Source: Actibacterium sp. (GTDB lineage Bacteria > Pseudomonadota > Alphaproteobacteria > Rhodobacterales > Rhodobacteraceae). From it: 64,000 nt of DNA. The translations under genes were made by a program, and so were the position numbers. A model generated the notes under the pieces. The model did no database searches, was not told the DNA's origin, and saw only the letters and a program-made list of their open reading frames with translations. Below are positions 56,802-64,000 of this stretch, in pieces; within the stretch, counting starts at the first letter, position 1, and every line of letters begins with the position of its first letter. Location of the stretch: contig JADQCB010000016.1 in the NCBI GenBank assembly GCA_016278325.1, forward strand, positions 62,001 through 126,000. The letters run 5' to 3'.

Positions 56802-58052
56802 TCATTCTGCAATCTCCGCCGTTTCCACGACGGCATGCATCAACACCTCCGCCCCGGCCCTGGCCCAGCCCGGCGTGATCTCCTCGGCCTCGTTATGGCT
56901 CAACCCGTCCTTGCAGGGGCACATGACCATGGTCGTGGGATAGACCTTGTTGATCCAGCAGGCATCGTGCCCCGCCCCGGAAATCAGGTCGGTATGGCTG
57001 TATCCCAGCCTCTCGGCGGCGTCGCGCACGCGGCCCACAAGCGTCTCGTCAAAGGCCGGCGGATCGAAGAAGCCTACAAGCTCGGACTTGAAATTCACGC
57101 CGACATCGGCGCAAAGCCCCGGTGCCGTTTCATTGAGTTCGGCCACCATCGCCTCCAGCGTCTCCAGCACATGGCTGCGGAAATCGACGGTGAAGACCAC
57201 CTTCTCGGGGATGATGTTGCGGCTGTTGGGATAAACGTCGATCTGGCCGATCGCGCCCACCGCGTTGGGCTGATATTGCAGCGCGATCTCGTGAACCAGT
57301 TCCGTGACCCTTGCCAGGGCGCGCCCGGCATTGCGGCGCATGTACATCGGCGTCGAGCCGGTGTGCTGGCCCTTGCCGGTCACGGTGCATTCGATCCAGC
57401 GCAGCCCCTGTCCGTGGGTGACGACACCCACGTCCTTGCCTTCGGCCTCGAGGATCGGGCCCTGCTCGATATGCAGTTCAAAGAAAGCGTGCATCTCGCG
57501 TTCGCCGACCTTCTCGGGGCCCTTCCAGCCGATCCGCTCCAGCTCGTCGCCAAACCGCTTGCCCTGTGCGTCGACGCGCCCATAGGCCCAGTCGCGATCG
57601 AGGACGCCGGCGAATACCGCCGAGGACAGCATCGCAGGCGCGAATCGCGTACCTTCCTCGTTGGTCCAGTTCGTCACCACGATGGGCCGCCTTGTGCGAA
57701 TGTTCAGGTCGTTGAGCGTGCGCACGATTTCCAGCCCCGCCAGCACGCCAAGCACCCCGTCATAGCGCCCGCCGGTGGGCTGCGTGTCAAGGTGGCTTCC
57801 GACATAAACCGGCAGCGCCTGCGCATCGGTGCCTTCGCGTCGGGCGAACATGTTGCCCATCTCGTCGACGCCGACGGTCAACCCCGCCTCCTCGCACCAT
57901 TTCTGAAACAACGCGCGCCCCTCGGCGTCTTCGTCGGTCAGGGTCTGACGGTTGTTGCCGCCAGCCACGCCGGGGCCGATCTCTGCCATCTCATGGATGC
58001 TTTTCCAGAGCCGTTCACCATCGATGCTGAGGTTTTCGCCGCTTCTGGGCAT
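56802..58052 (-). CDS. M20 family Zn-dependent carbamoyl hydrolase (ureidopropionase/carbamoylase type)
   Basis: 416 aa. The dinuclear metal motifs of the AllC/HyuC/ureidopropionase group are visible: H87 in VGSHLDTQPTGG, D98 in GRYDGVLGV, the Glu pair in NWTNEEGTRF, ELHIEQGP and, near the end, SGAGHDACW. It should hydrolyse an N-carbamoyl amino acid to NH3, CO2 and the amine. In this context that is probably N-carbamoyl-beta-alanine, although N-carbamoyl-L-amino acids or allantoate are family alternatives. Lies between the nitrilase gene and hydA. Confidence 0.9.
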   Translation of the reverse strand: MPRSGENLSIDGERLWKSIHEMAEIGPGVAGGNNRQTLTDEDAEGRALFQKWCEEAGLTVGVDEMGNMFARREGTDAQALPVYVGSHLDTQPTGGRYDGVLGVLAGLEIVRTLNDLNIRTRRPIVVTNWTNEEGTRFAPAMLSSAVFAGVLDRDWAYGRVDAQGKRFGDELERIGWKGPEKVGEREMHAFFELHIEQGPILEAEGKDVGVVTHGQGLRWIECTVTGKGQHTGSTPMYMRRNAGRALARVTELVHEIALQYQPNAVGAIGQIDVYPNSRNIIPEKVVFTVDFRSHVLETLEAMVAELNETAPGLCADVGVNFKSELVGFFDPPAFDETLVGRVRDAAERLGYSHTDLISGAGHDACWINKVYPTTMVMCPCKDGLSHNEAEEITPGWARAGAEVLMHAVVETAEIAE

Positions 58053-58100
58053 GGGTTTGCGTCCTTCGGTTGGGGGGGGTGATGCGATGCTCCGGCGCGA

Positions 58101-58967
58101 TCAGTTGAGATCGGTCAGCGGACCATAGGTTTCGGGCCGGCGGTCGCGGAAGAACTGCCATGTGTTACGCACCTCGCGGACCATATCCATGTCCATGTCA
58201 TGCACGATCAACTCGTCGCGGTCGCGGCTCGCTTCCTTTTCGATCTGTCCGCGCGGATTGACGAAATAGGACTGGCCGTAGAATTCGCCGATATCCCAGG
58301 GCTCTTCCCGGCCCACCCGGTTGATTGCCCCGATATAGCACCCGTTGGCCACCGCCGAGGCCGGCTGTTCGAGCTTCCACAGGTATTCCGACACTCCGGC
58401 CACCGTGGCCGAGGGGTTTACGATGTATTCGGCCCCGCCCAGTGCCAGCGCGCGCCAGCCTTCGGGAAAGTGCCGATCATAGCAGATATAGACGCCGAGC
58501 TTGCAATAGGCGGTCTGGAACACAGGCCAGTCCGACGCGCCGGGCTTGAAGAAGAACTTTTCCCAGAAGCCCGCCACCTGCGGGATGTGGGTCTTGCGAT
58601 ACTTGCCCAGATAGCTGCCATCGGCGTCGATCACCGCGGCGGTATTGTAGTAGATGCCGGTCTGCGCTTCCTCGTAGATCGGCACGACGATGACCATGGA
58701 ATGTTTCCGGGCGTAATCCTGCATCAGCTTCACGGTCGGGCCGTCGGGAATTGCCTCGGCGGCGGCATACCATTTGGCATCCTGGCTGGGGCAGAAATAG
58801 GGCTGGGTGAAAACCTCCTGCATGCACAGCACCTGCACGCCCTGCTTTCCGGCTTTGTCGATCAGCGGCAGATGCGCCTCGATCATCTTGTCGCGGATCG
58901 CGTCGGGCGATTCCGATGTATCGCCCTTCAGGCTCATCTGGATAAGACCACCACGCAATTTCGTCAT
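58101..58967 (-). CDS. Nitrilase-superfamily amidohydrolase, candidate beta-ureidopropionase
   Basis: 288 aa from ATG 58967, with GGGAAG before it. The catalytic triad is E51 (MQEVF), K125 (YRKTHIP) and C162 (ICYDRHFPEGWRALA). FFKPGASDWPVF and NRVGREEPW are typical of the beta-ureidopropionase / N-carbamoylputrescine amidase branch. It is the first gene of the minus-strand pyrimidine operon, next to the twin operators. It and the M20 enzyme could each perform the third step of the pathway. Confidence 0.9.
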   Translation of the reverse strand: MTKLRGGLIQMSLKGDTSESPDAIRDKMIEAHLPLIDKAGKQGVQVLCMQEVFTQPYFCPSQDAKWYAAAEAIPDGPTVKLMQDYARKHSMVIVVPIYEEAQTGIYYNTAAVIDADGSYLGKYRKTHIPQVAGFWEKFFFKPGASDWPVFQTAYCKLGVYICYDRHFPEGWRALALGGAEYIVNPSATVAGVSEYLWKLEQPASAVANGCYIGAINRVGREEPWDIGEFYGQSYFVNPRGQIEKEASRDRDELIVHDMDMDMVREVRNTWQFFRDRRPETYGPLTDLN

Positions 58968-59026
58968 TTTTTGCTTCCCATTCTTTCGGTGCCGACGGCG
59001 CCGATCTGGTTGGCAGAATTGTTTTC

Positions 59027-59073
59027 TGACCGTATGGTCAAATCGAGCGCACCACAATCTGACCAACCGGTCA
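59027..59073. promoter_or_regulatory. Twin RutR-like operators
   Basis: TGACC-gtat-GGTCA (59027-59040) and TGACC-aacc-GGTCA (59060-59073) are two perfect 5-bp-arm palindromes with N4 spacers, matching the core of the RutR consensus TTGACCA-N2-TGGTCAA. Their centres are 33 bp apart, three helical turns. They sit 60-106 bp before the nitrilase start and end 26 bp before the divergent TetR start, so they can control both directions. Confidence 0.8.
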
Positions 59074-59099
59074 AGAATTTTCTCGGACTAACGGCCGCC

Positions 59100-59747
59100 A
59101 TGACCAGACCGCCCCGATCCACAAGTCGCCAGGACCGCCGCCGCGAGAGCGAAAAGCTTATTCTTCAGGCAGCGGAAAAAGTGTTTGCCGAAGCCGGGTT
59201 CGGCGGGGCGACGATGCAGCTCATCGCGGATGTCGCGGGGCTGCCCAAGGCGAACCTGCATTACTATTTTCCGACAAAGGAGGCGCTTTACCGGCAGGTG
59301 GTCGAAAACATCTTCCAGAACTGGCTGAAGGCGGCCGACATCTTCGATGCCGCCCCCGGTCCGGTCGAGGGCATCGGCGCCTATATCGACGCCAAGATGG
59401 AAATCAGCCGCCGTCATCCGGACGGGTCCAAGGTCTGGGCGTCGGAGGTGATGCACGGCGCGCCGGTGATCCAGGATTATCTGGAAACCACGCTGGTTGA
59501 CTGGACGCAGGGCCGGATGGAGGTGATCCGGCGCTGGATCGAGGAGGGCAGGATGGACCCGGTCGATCCGCGCCATCTGCTTTACATGCTCTGGGCGACA
59601 ACCCAGCACTATGCCGATTTCAGCCACCAGATCGAAACATTGAACGGCGGCGACCCCCTGTCCGAGCAGCAGTGGTCGGCGGCAAAGGCCTCGGTCAAGG
59701 CGATCATCCTCAAGGGCATCGGCGCGCGCCCTTCAAACGAGGGATGA
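59100..59747 (+). CDS. TetR family regulator, RutR-like, first copy
   Basis: 215 aa from ATG 59100. The HTH region is SEKLILQAAEKVFAEAGFGGATMQLIADVAGLPKANLHYYFPTKEALYRQVVENI, and the ligand domain has ASEVMHGAPVIQDYL and LLYMLWATTQHYADF, as in RutR, which senses uracil or thymine in E. coli. An in-frame ATG at 59034 lies inside the first operator and is rejected. It is divergent from the catabolic operon and is followed 49 bp later by a paralogue. Confidence 0.88.
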   Translation: MTRPPRSTSRQDRRRESEKLILQAAEKVFAEAGFGGATMQLIADVAGLPKANLHYYFPTKEALYRQVVENIFQNWLKAADIFDAAPGPVEGIGAYIDAKMEISRRHPDGSKVWASEVMHGAPVIQDYLETTLVDWTQGRMEVIRRWIEEGRMDPVDPRHLLYMLWATTQHYADFSHQIETLNGGDPLSEQQWSAAKASVKAIILKGIGARPSNEG

Positions 59748-59796
59748 AATATCTCATGCTGCGCAAATCGCCGCGCCTGACGAGACGGAGACCAGG

Positions 59797-60414
59797 ATGA
59801 ACCGACCCGAAGGCGCCGCCAGGCGCAGCCGCATCCAGCAGCGCAACCGCAAGCGTATCCTGGAAGCCGCGCTCGACATTTTCTCGCAGTACGGGTTCCG
59901 TGGCGCGACCCTCGACCAGATTGCCGAGGCGGCGGGGCTGAGCAAACCCAACATCCTTTACTACTTTTCCGGCAAGGAAGCGATTCACGTCACGCTTCTG
60001 AACGATCTGATGGATGCCTGGCTGGCGCCGATGCGCGAGATCGACCCGGCGGGAGAACCGCTTGAAGAGATCCTGCGCTATGTCCACCGCAAGCTGGAGA
60101 TGAGCCGGGAGTTTCCCCGCGAAAGCCGGCTTTTCGCCAACGAGATCCTGCAGGGCGCCCCGCGCATCGGACCGCATCTGACAAGCGTGCTCAAACCGCT
60201 GGTGGACGAGACGGCCGCGCTGATCGGGCGCTGGATCGACGCGGGTCGGCTGGCGCGCGTGGATCCCTATCACCTGATCTTCTCGATCTGGGCGACGACG
60301 CAGCATTACGCCGATTTCGACGCCCAGGTGCAGGTCTTGGCGGAGGGGCACGATGTGCATGAGGGCGCGGCGGCCTATCTCGACATGCTCTACCGGCAGC
60401 TGCTGACGCCTTAA
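59797..60414 (+). CDS. TetR family regulator, RutR-like, second copy
   Basis: 205 aa. Very similar in layout to the preceding regulator: RKRILEAALDIFSQYGFRGATLDQIAEAAGLSKPNILYYFSGKEAIHVTLLNDLM, ANEILQGAPRIGPHL and LIFSIWATTQHYADFDAQVQ. This copy is closer to E. coli RutR in the HTH. Two adjacent RutR paralogues could divide control of preTA and the hydA/ABC operon, or bind the twin operators together. ATG 59797 follows ACGGAGACCAGG. Confidence 0.88.
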   Translation: MNRPEGAARRSRIQQRNRKRILEAALDIFSQYGFRGATLDQIAEAAGLSKPNILYYFSGKEAIHVTLLNDLMDAWLAPMREIDPAGEPLEEILRYVHRKLEMSREFPRESRLFANEILQGAPRIGPHLTSVLKPLVDETAALIGRWIDAGRLARVDPYHLIFSIWATTQHYADFDAQVQVLAEGHDVHEGAAAYLDMLYRQLLTP

Positions 60415-60449
60415 CCGGCTGTTTACCCTGACCTTGGCAGGGTGCGGAC

Positions 60450-60680
60450 ATGCAGGTCCGAACACGCGAAACCAGCCCTGATGAGTGGCTCAACCAGATG
60501 TTCGCCGCCAAGGCCGCGCAAAGGGGCGGCGTTGTGCGCAGATCCTTCTCTTGGGTCGACAGGGAAGTCGGCCGCGATATGTTCCTGTCTGCCGTCCGGG
60601 CCCGCGGATATCGGGTGATCGAAACCGCGGACCAATACGTTGTCGTCTGTCACAACGGACCGATACGCATCCTGTTCTAG
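60450..60680 (+). CDS. Small conserved-looking protein of unknown function
   Basis: 76 aa, basic, no signal peptide or membrane segment. DEWLNQMFAAKAAQRGGVVRRSFSWVDREVGRDMFLSAVRARGYRVIETADQYVVVCHNGPIRILF has a helix-helix-strand pattern. From memory, similar short proteins occur in other Rhodobacterales, sometimes misnamed anthranilate isomerase; this should be checked. It shows no part of a TIM barrel, so that name is not used. It lies 35 bp after the second TetR gene and runs up to the twin palindromes. Confidence 0.6.
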   Translation: MQVRTRETSPDEWLNQMFAAKAAQRGGVVRRSFSWVDREVGRDMFLSAVRARGYRVIETADQYVVVCHNGPIRILF

Positions 60681-60681
60681 G

Positions 60682-60734
60682 GTTCCGGAAAATTCGCGAA
60701 TTTTCCGGAACGAGATTTTTCGCGAAAAATCTCG
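60682..60734. terminator. Two abutting perfect palindromes between convergent genes
   Basis: A 30-bp perfect palindrome (60682-60711, arms GTTCCGGAAAATTCG and its complement) abuts a 24-bp perfect palindrome (60711-60734, arms CGAGATTTTTCG and its complement), sharing base 60711. Both centre on TCGCGA, 26 bp apart. As RNA each gives a long hairpin on either strand, with A/T-rich inner arms. Two bases separate the first from the small ORF stop, and four separate the second from the preA stop. Bidirectional termination is the simplest role. Confidence 0.75.
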
Positions 60735-60738
60735 CGGG

Positions 60739-62040
60739 CTATTCCGCCGCGCATTTACCGGGGTTATTGGGATGCGTGGTCCAGTTCGCGTAGTCCTTTT
60801 GCACCACCTGGCCCGTGCGTTCGTCGACCGTCCCGGGGGCCAGTTTCTCCATCGTGATGCAGCCCTCGACCGGGCAGACATTGACGCAAAGATTGCAGGC
60901 CACGCATTCGGCGTCGATCACCTCGAACACGCGGTCCTCGGACATCGAGATCGCCTGGTGGCTGGTATCTTCGCAGGCGGCATAGCAGCGCCCGCACTTG
61001 ATGCACAGATCCTGGTCGATGCGCGCCTTGGTGACGTAGTTGAGGTTCAGGTGCTGCCAGTCGGAAAGATTGGGCACCGCGCGCCCGACCAGGTCTGCCG
61101 TCGAGGCAAAGCCCTTTTCGTCCATGTAGTGCGACAGCCCCGAGATCATTTCCTGCACGATCTTGAAGCCATAGGTCATCGCCGCCGTGCAGACCTGCAC
61201 ATTGCCCGCGCCGAGCGCCATGAACTCGGCCGCGTCGCGCCAGGTCGTCACCCCGCCAATGCCCGAGATCGGGAGCCCGTGCAGCTCTGGCGTGCGGGCG
61301 ATCTCGGCCACCATATTCAGCGCGATGGGCTTCACCGCCGGGCCGCAATAACCGCCATGCGCGCCCTTGCCGTCGATGGTCGGTTCGGGCGCGAAATTAT
61401 CGAGATTGACCCCGGTGATCGAGTTGATCGTGTTGATCAGGCTCACCGCGTTGGCGCCGCCATCCTTGGCCGCCTGCGCGGGTTTGCGGATGTCGGCAAT
61501 ATTGGGCGTCAGCTTGACGATCACCGGCATGTCGGTATGCGTTTTGCACCATTCGGTGACCTGCTGCACATATTCGGGCACCTGGCCCACGGCCGAACCC
61601 ATGCCGCGTTCGCTCATCCCGTGAGGACACCCGAAATTCAGCTCCACCCCGTCGGCGCCGGTTTCCGCGACCCGGTGCAGGATCGCCTTCCAGCTTTCCT
61701 CGTTGACCGGCACCATCAGGCTGACCACGATGGCGCGGTCGGGCCAGTCGCGCTTGACGCGCGCGATCTCCTCGAGGTTGGTCTCCAGCGGCCGGTCGGT
61801 GATCAGCTCGATGTTGTTGAGGCCAAGAAGCCGCCGGTCGGCGCCCCAGATGGCGCCATAGCGCGGCCCGTTCACATTGACGATCGGCGGGTCCTCGCCC
61901 AGTGTCTTCCAGACCACCCCGCCCCAGCCGGCCTCGAAGGCGCGGCGGACGTTGTATTCCTTGTCCGTGGGCGGCGCGGAGGCCAGCCAGAACGGGTTGG
62001 GGGATTTGATTCCCACGAAATTGGATGTCAGATCGGCCAT
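60739..62040 (-). CDS. preA: NAD-dependent dihydropyrimidine dehydrogenase subunit PreA
   Basis: 433 aa. PreA holds the FMN site where uracil or thymine is reduced to the dihydro form. The active-site loop is ELNFGCPHGMSERGMG, with C138 and H140 corresponding to the essential Cys and His of mammalian DPD. IVKLTPNIADI and GIGGVTTWRDAAEF line the FMN barrel. The C-terminal ferredoxin domain has two clusters: CIKCGRCYAAC and CVACNLCVNVC. It pairs with PreT, encoded 25 bp upstream. Confidence 0.96.
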   Translation of the reverse strand: MADLTSNFVGIKSPNPFWLASAPPTDKEYNVRRAFEAGWGGVVWKTLGEDPPIVNVNGPRYGAIWGADRRLLGLNNIELITDRPLETNLEEIARVKRDWPDRAIVVSLMVPVNEESWKAILHRVAETGADGVELNFGCPHGMSERGMGSAVGQVPEYVQQVTEWCKTHTDMPVIVKLTPNIADIRKPAQAAKDGGANAVSLINTINSITGVNLDNFAPEPTIDGKGAHGGYCGPAVKPIALNMVAEIARTPELHGLPISGIGGVTTWRDAAEFMALGAGNVQVCTAAMTYGFKIVQEMISGLSHYMDEKGFASTADLVGRAVPNLSDWQHLNLNYVTKARIDQDLCIKCGRCYAACEDTSHQAISMSEDRVFEVIDAECVACNLCVNVCPVEGCITMEKLAPGTVDERTGQVVQKDYANWTTHPNNPGKCAAE

Positions 62041-62065
62041 CGTGCTGATCTCCCTGTTCTGTGGC

Positions 62066-63388
62066 TCAGCCCATCAGGCTGGCATGGATGTCCTCGGCGG
62101 CGTCGCGGCCCTGGGCCACGGCCGTCACGGTCAGGTCCTCGCCGCCGGCGGCGCAGTCGCCCCCGGCCCAGACCCCCTTGAGGCTGGTGCGCCCGGCGCC
62201 GGTGACGGCGATCTTGCGGCCGTCGAGCTTGGGCAGTTCCTCGCCCTCCAGCGTCTGGCCGATGGCCTTGAAGACCTGGTCGGCGGGCAGGCGGAAGGTC
62301 TGGCCGGTGGGGGCGAGATCGTCGTCGGTATATTCGAACTCGATCTCGCGCACCGCGCCGTTGCCGTGGATTGCGCGGGGAGTGGCATTGGTGATGATCC
62401 GCACGCCCTTGGAGGCGGCCAGATCCTGCTCAAAGCGGCTGGCATTCATGCGCTCGCGCCCGCGGCGGTAGACGAGCGTGACGTTGAGCGCGCCCAGAAG
62501 CCGCGCCTGCACGGCCGCGTCGATTGCCGTCATGCCGCCGCCGATCACCACCACGTCGCGGCCGATGGGCAGTTTTGAAAGGTCGCCGGCCTGGCGCAGC
62601 TCGGCGATGAAATCGACGGCGTCGGCGATGCCGTCCTTGTCCTCGTCCTCGAGCCCGAGCGCGTTGACCCCGCCCAGCCCGATGCCCAGAAAGACGGCGT
62701 CGAACCCTGCCCGCAGCGTGTCGAGCGACAGATCCCGGCCCAGCCGCTTGCCGGTCTCGACGGTGATTCCGCCGATCTGCAGAAGCCAGTCGACCTCGGC
62801 CTGGGCGAAATTGTCGACGGTCTTGTAGGCGGCGATGCCGTACTCGTTGAGCCCGCCGGGTTTCTGATGCGCGTCATGGAGCGTCACGTCATGGCCGCGC
62901 ATGGCCAGGCGGTGCGCGCAGGCCAGCCCGGCCGGCCCGGCCCCCACCACGGCGACGCGCTTTCCGGTCGGTGCGGCGCGGGTGAAGGGGTGGCTGTTCC
63001 TGGCCATCAACCTGTCGGTGGCATAGCGCTGCAACCGGCCGATCAGAACCGGTTTTCCTTCGGCCGCCTCGCGCACGCAGGCCTGTTCGCACAGCGTCTC
63101 GGTCGGGCAGACGCGGGCGCACATGCCGCCCAGGATGTTCTGGCCGAGGATCGTCTCGGCCGCCGCCTCGGGCGTGCCGGTGGCGATCTGGCGGATGAAA
63201 AGCGGGATGTCGATCTCGGTCGGGCAGGCGGTGATGCAGGGCGCGTCGTGGCAGAAATAGCACCGGTCGGCAGCCACGAACGCCTCGTGATCGTCGAGCG
63301 GCGGATGCAGGTCGGCGAATTTGTCGGCATAGGCATCCGGGTCGAGCCGGCCGGCCACGATGCCCGGGGTCAGCGCGTTCTGGGTCAA
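62066..63388 (-). CDS. preT: NAD-dependent dihydropyrimidine dehydrogenase subunit PreT
   Basis: 440 aa from the TTG at 63388. PreT oxidises NAD(P)H and passes electrons to PreA. The N-terminal Fe-S part has CYFCHDAPCITACPTEI and CARVCPTETLCEQACV. The FAD site is VAVVGAGPAGLACAHRLAMRGHDVTLHD, and the pyridine-nucleotide site is VVVIGGGMTAIDAAV. The frame stays open to a GTG at 63424, but GGAGG (63394-63398 on the minus strand) sits five bases before TTG 63388, and no ribosome site precedes the other starts. First gene of preTA. Confidence 0.93.
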   Translation of the reverse strand: MTQNALTPGIVAGRLDPDAYADKFADLHPPLDDHEAFVAADRCYFCHDAPCITACPTEIDIPLFIRQIATGTPEAAAETILGQNILGGMCARVCPTETLCEQACVREAAEGKPVLIGRLQRYATDRLMARNSHPFTRAAPTGKRVAVVGAGPAGLACAHRLAMRGHDVTLHDAHQKPGGLNEYGIAAYKTVDNFAQAEVDWLLQIGGITVETGKRLGRDLSLDTLRAGFDAVFLGIGLGGVNALGLEDEDKDGIADAVDFIAELRQAGDLSKLPIGRDVVVIGGGMTAIDAAVQARLLGALNVTLVYRRGRERMNASRFEQDLAASKGVRIITNATPRAIHGNGAVREIEFEYTDDDLAPTGQTFRLPADQVFKAIGQTLEGEELPKLDGRKIAVTGAGRTSLKGVWAGGDCAAGGEDLTVTAVAQGRDAAEDIHASLMG

Positions 63389-63438
63389 GTTATCCTCCAC
63401 TGGTTGCCGGAGCGTTGGAATCACTATGCCACAGGATT

Positions 63439-63462
63439 ATTTTTTATCAAACGGTAAAAAAT
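63439..63462. promoter_or_regulatory. A/T-rich palindrome upstream of preT
   Basis: ATTTTTTA (63439-63446) and TAAAAAAT (63455-63462) are perfect 8-bp arms around TCAAACGG, about 50-75 bp before the preT start. It stands out in GC-rich surroundings. It could be an operator for one of the TetR proteins or a promoter element. It does not match the TGACC-N4-GGTCA sites near 59050. Confidence 0.5.
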
Positions 63463-63787
63463 GGCGTGCGACATACAAGAGGGATTTTCCAGGACCGTTC
63501 GCGTTGTAAAACTCGTGTGAAACCTGATCCGCTATCGGGATGAACGGCACCGGACTCGGTTTTCGTTCGCGAACAGCCGGCAACCGATTGCCTGACACCT
63601 GCGCTGATTCAGGACGATCTGCGCAATCACGGGCCTGACGAAGCGATGCTGTCGCGTGGCGATACGCCCTCAGCCGGCTGGCCGAGGGCGCAGCGTCGAA
63701 TGCGGATCGTGGCGCATCACGTCAGGTCAGCACCGGAGCGACGTTGTCGCATGCAGACAGGGAGGCAATTCTCGGCTCGGAGAGCAC
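63463..63787. other. Non-coding stretch, nothing recognised
   Basis: This 325-bp stretch between preT and the transporter gene has no open frame with a ribosome site or family resemblance. No RNA gene, insertion-sequence end or clear terminator was found in it. It probably contains the 3' region of the minus-strand transporter gene upstream of the preT promoter. Confidence 0.5.
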
Positions 63788-64000
63788 TCACAGCGGCCAG
63801 AAGAACGGGATAAGCGCCGAGGCCAGAAGCCCGACGCTGAGGTTCAACGGAATCCCGACCTTCATGAAATCGGTGAAACGATAACCGCCAGGACCGTAGA
63901 CCAGGGTGTTGGTCTGGTATCCGATGGGCGTTGCAAAGCTGCACGAAGCGGCCACCATGACTGCCACCACCAGTCCGCGCGGATCAACGCCCAGCGCCTG
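63788..64000 (-). CDS. SLC13/DASS-type transporter, C-terminal fragment
   Basis: The last 70 residues of a gene that continues beyond the window, on the minus strand. [54 protein letters not shown] and a final hydrophobic helix ending FFWPL match the C-terminal substrate/Na+ site (S-x-x-F-x-x-P-x-G-x-x-x-N) of divalent-anion:Na+ symporters and SLC13-family permeases. The substrate (sulfate, dicarboxylate or other) cannot be decided from this fragment. Confidence 0.8.
   Translation of the reverse strand, partial: QALGVDPRGLVVAVMVAASCSFATPIGYQTNTLVYGPGGYRFTDFMKVGIPLNLSVGLLASALIPFFWPL

Noticed and set aside
63463-63787. Possible insertion-sequence remnant between preT and the SLC13 gene
   Set aside because: No terminal inverted repeats, transposase fragments or target duplications were found on inspection.

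Overview
The window is a 64 kb piece of a high-GC alphaproteobacterial chromosome, most likely from Rhodobacterales (Paracoccus/Roseobacter-type). Supporting features are a CcrM GANTC methyltransferase, an alphaproteobacterial SspB, DUF1674/SDHAF4, a DUF3035 lipoprotein, a narR-like gene divergent from narKGHJI with a fused NarK1-NarK2, and dense operons whose genes overlap at ATGA. No rRNA, tRNA, CRISPR array or insertion sequence was seen.

Layout. 1-5.7 kb: housekeeping genes (3' end of purN, rnd, sufE, fumC with two small partners, sspB). 5.2-20.1 kb: nitrate respiration. narKGHJI plus a parvulin-type foldase, a beta-carbonic anhydrase and a DUF2478 protein lie on the minus strand. An FNR-type box precedes narK, and a Crp/Fnr regulator without cluster cysteines is divergent. 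NnrS, 5-formyl-THF cyclo-ligase and a group III truncated haemoglobin follow. 20.3-31.8 kb: rnhB, ccrM (GANTC sites in its leader), a lone alkane monooxygenase, mutY, a DUF721 gene overlapping a DsbA-like gene, DUF1674, rsmB, a heparinase-family gene, purH, lspA and a DUF3035 lipoprotein.

31.8-40.0 kb: an amide-responsive operon. A cytoplasmic AmiC-like ligand sensor and an AmiR-like ANTAR antiterminator are the first two genes, followed by dipeptide-type ABC permeases, a binding protein, a formamidase/acetamidase and a fused double ATPase. Directly before amiC lies a strong intrinsic terminator. Its 5' arm overlaps a small hexaloop hairpin with the A1/G4 signature of ANTAR targets, so the operon looks autoregulated by transcription attenuation. 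A 103-nt nest of three helices lies further upstream.

40.1-51.5 kb: accessory region. A secreted metalloprotease-like RTX/dockerin protein and a stand-alone ManC-type cupin come first. An ECF sigma factor and zinc-finger anti-sigma follow, then membrane and redox genes (DUF6789, patatin, cytochrome P460, YeeE/YedE, YiiX-like hydrolase, DUF3179, DoxX), and a TetR/AhpD-like divergent pair around a perfect operator.

51.6-63.4 kb: reductive pyrimidine catabolism. preT-preA (dihydropyrimidine dehydrogenase), hydA (dihydropyrimidinase), two unrelated candidate beta-ureidopropionases (M20 and nitrilase), and an NMT1-type ABC importer. Two TetR regulators are divergent, with twin RutR-like operators 33 bp apart. 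Two abutting perfect palindromes separate a small ORF from preA. The window ends inside an SLC13-type transporter gene.
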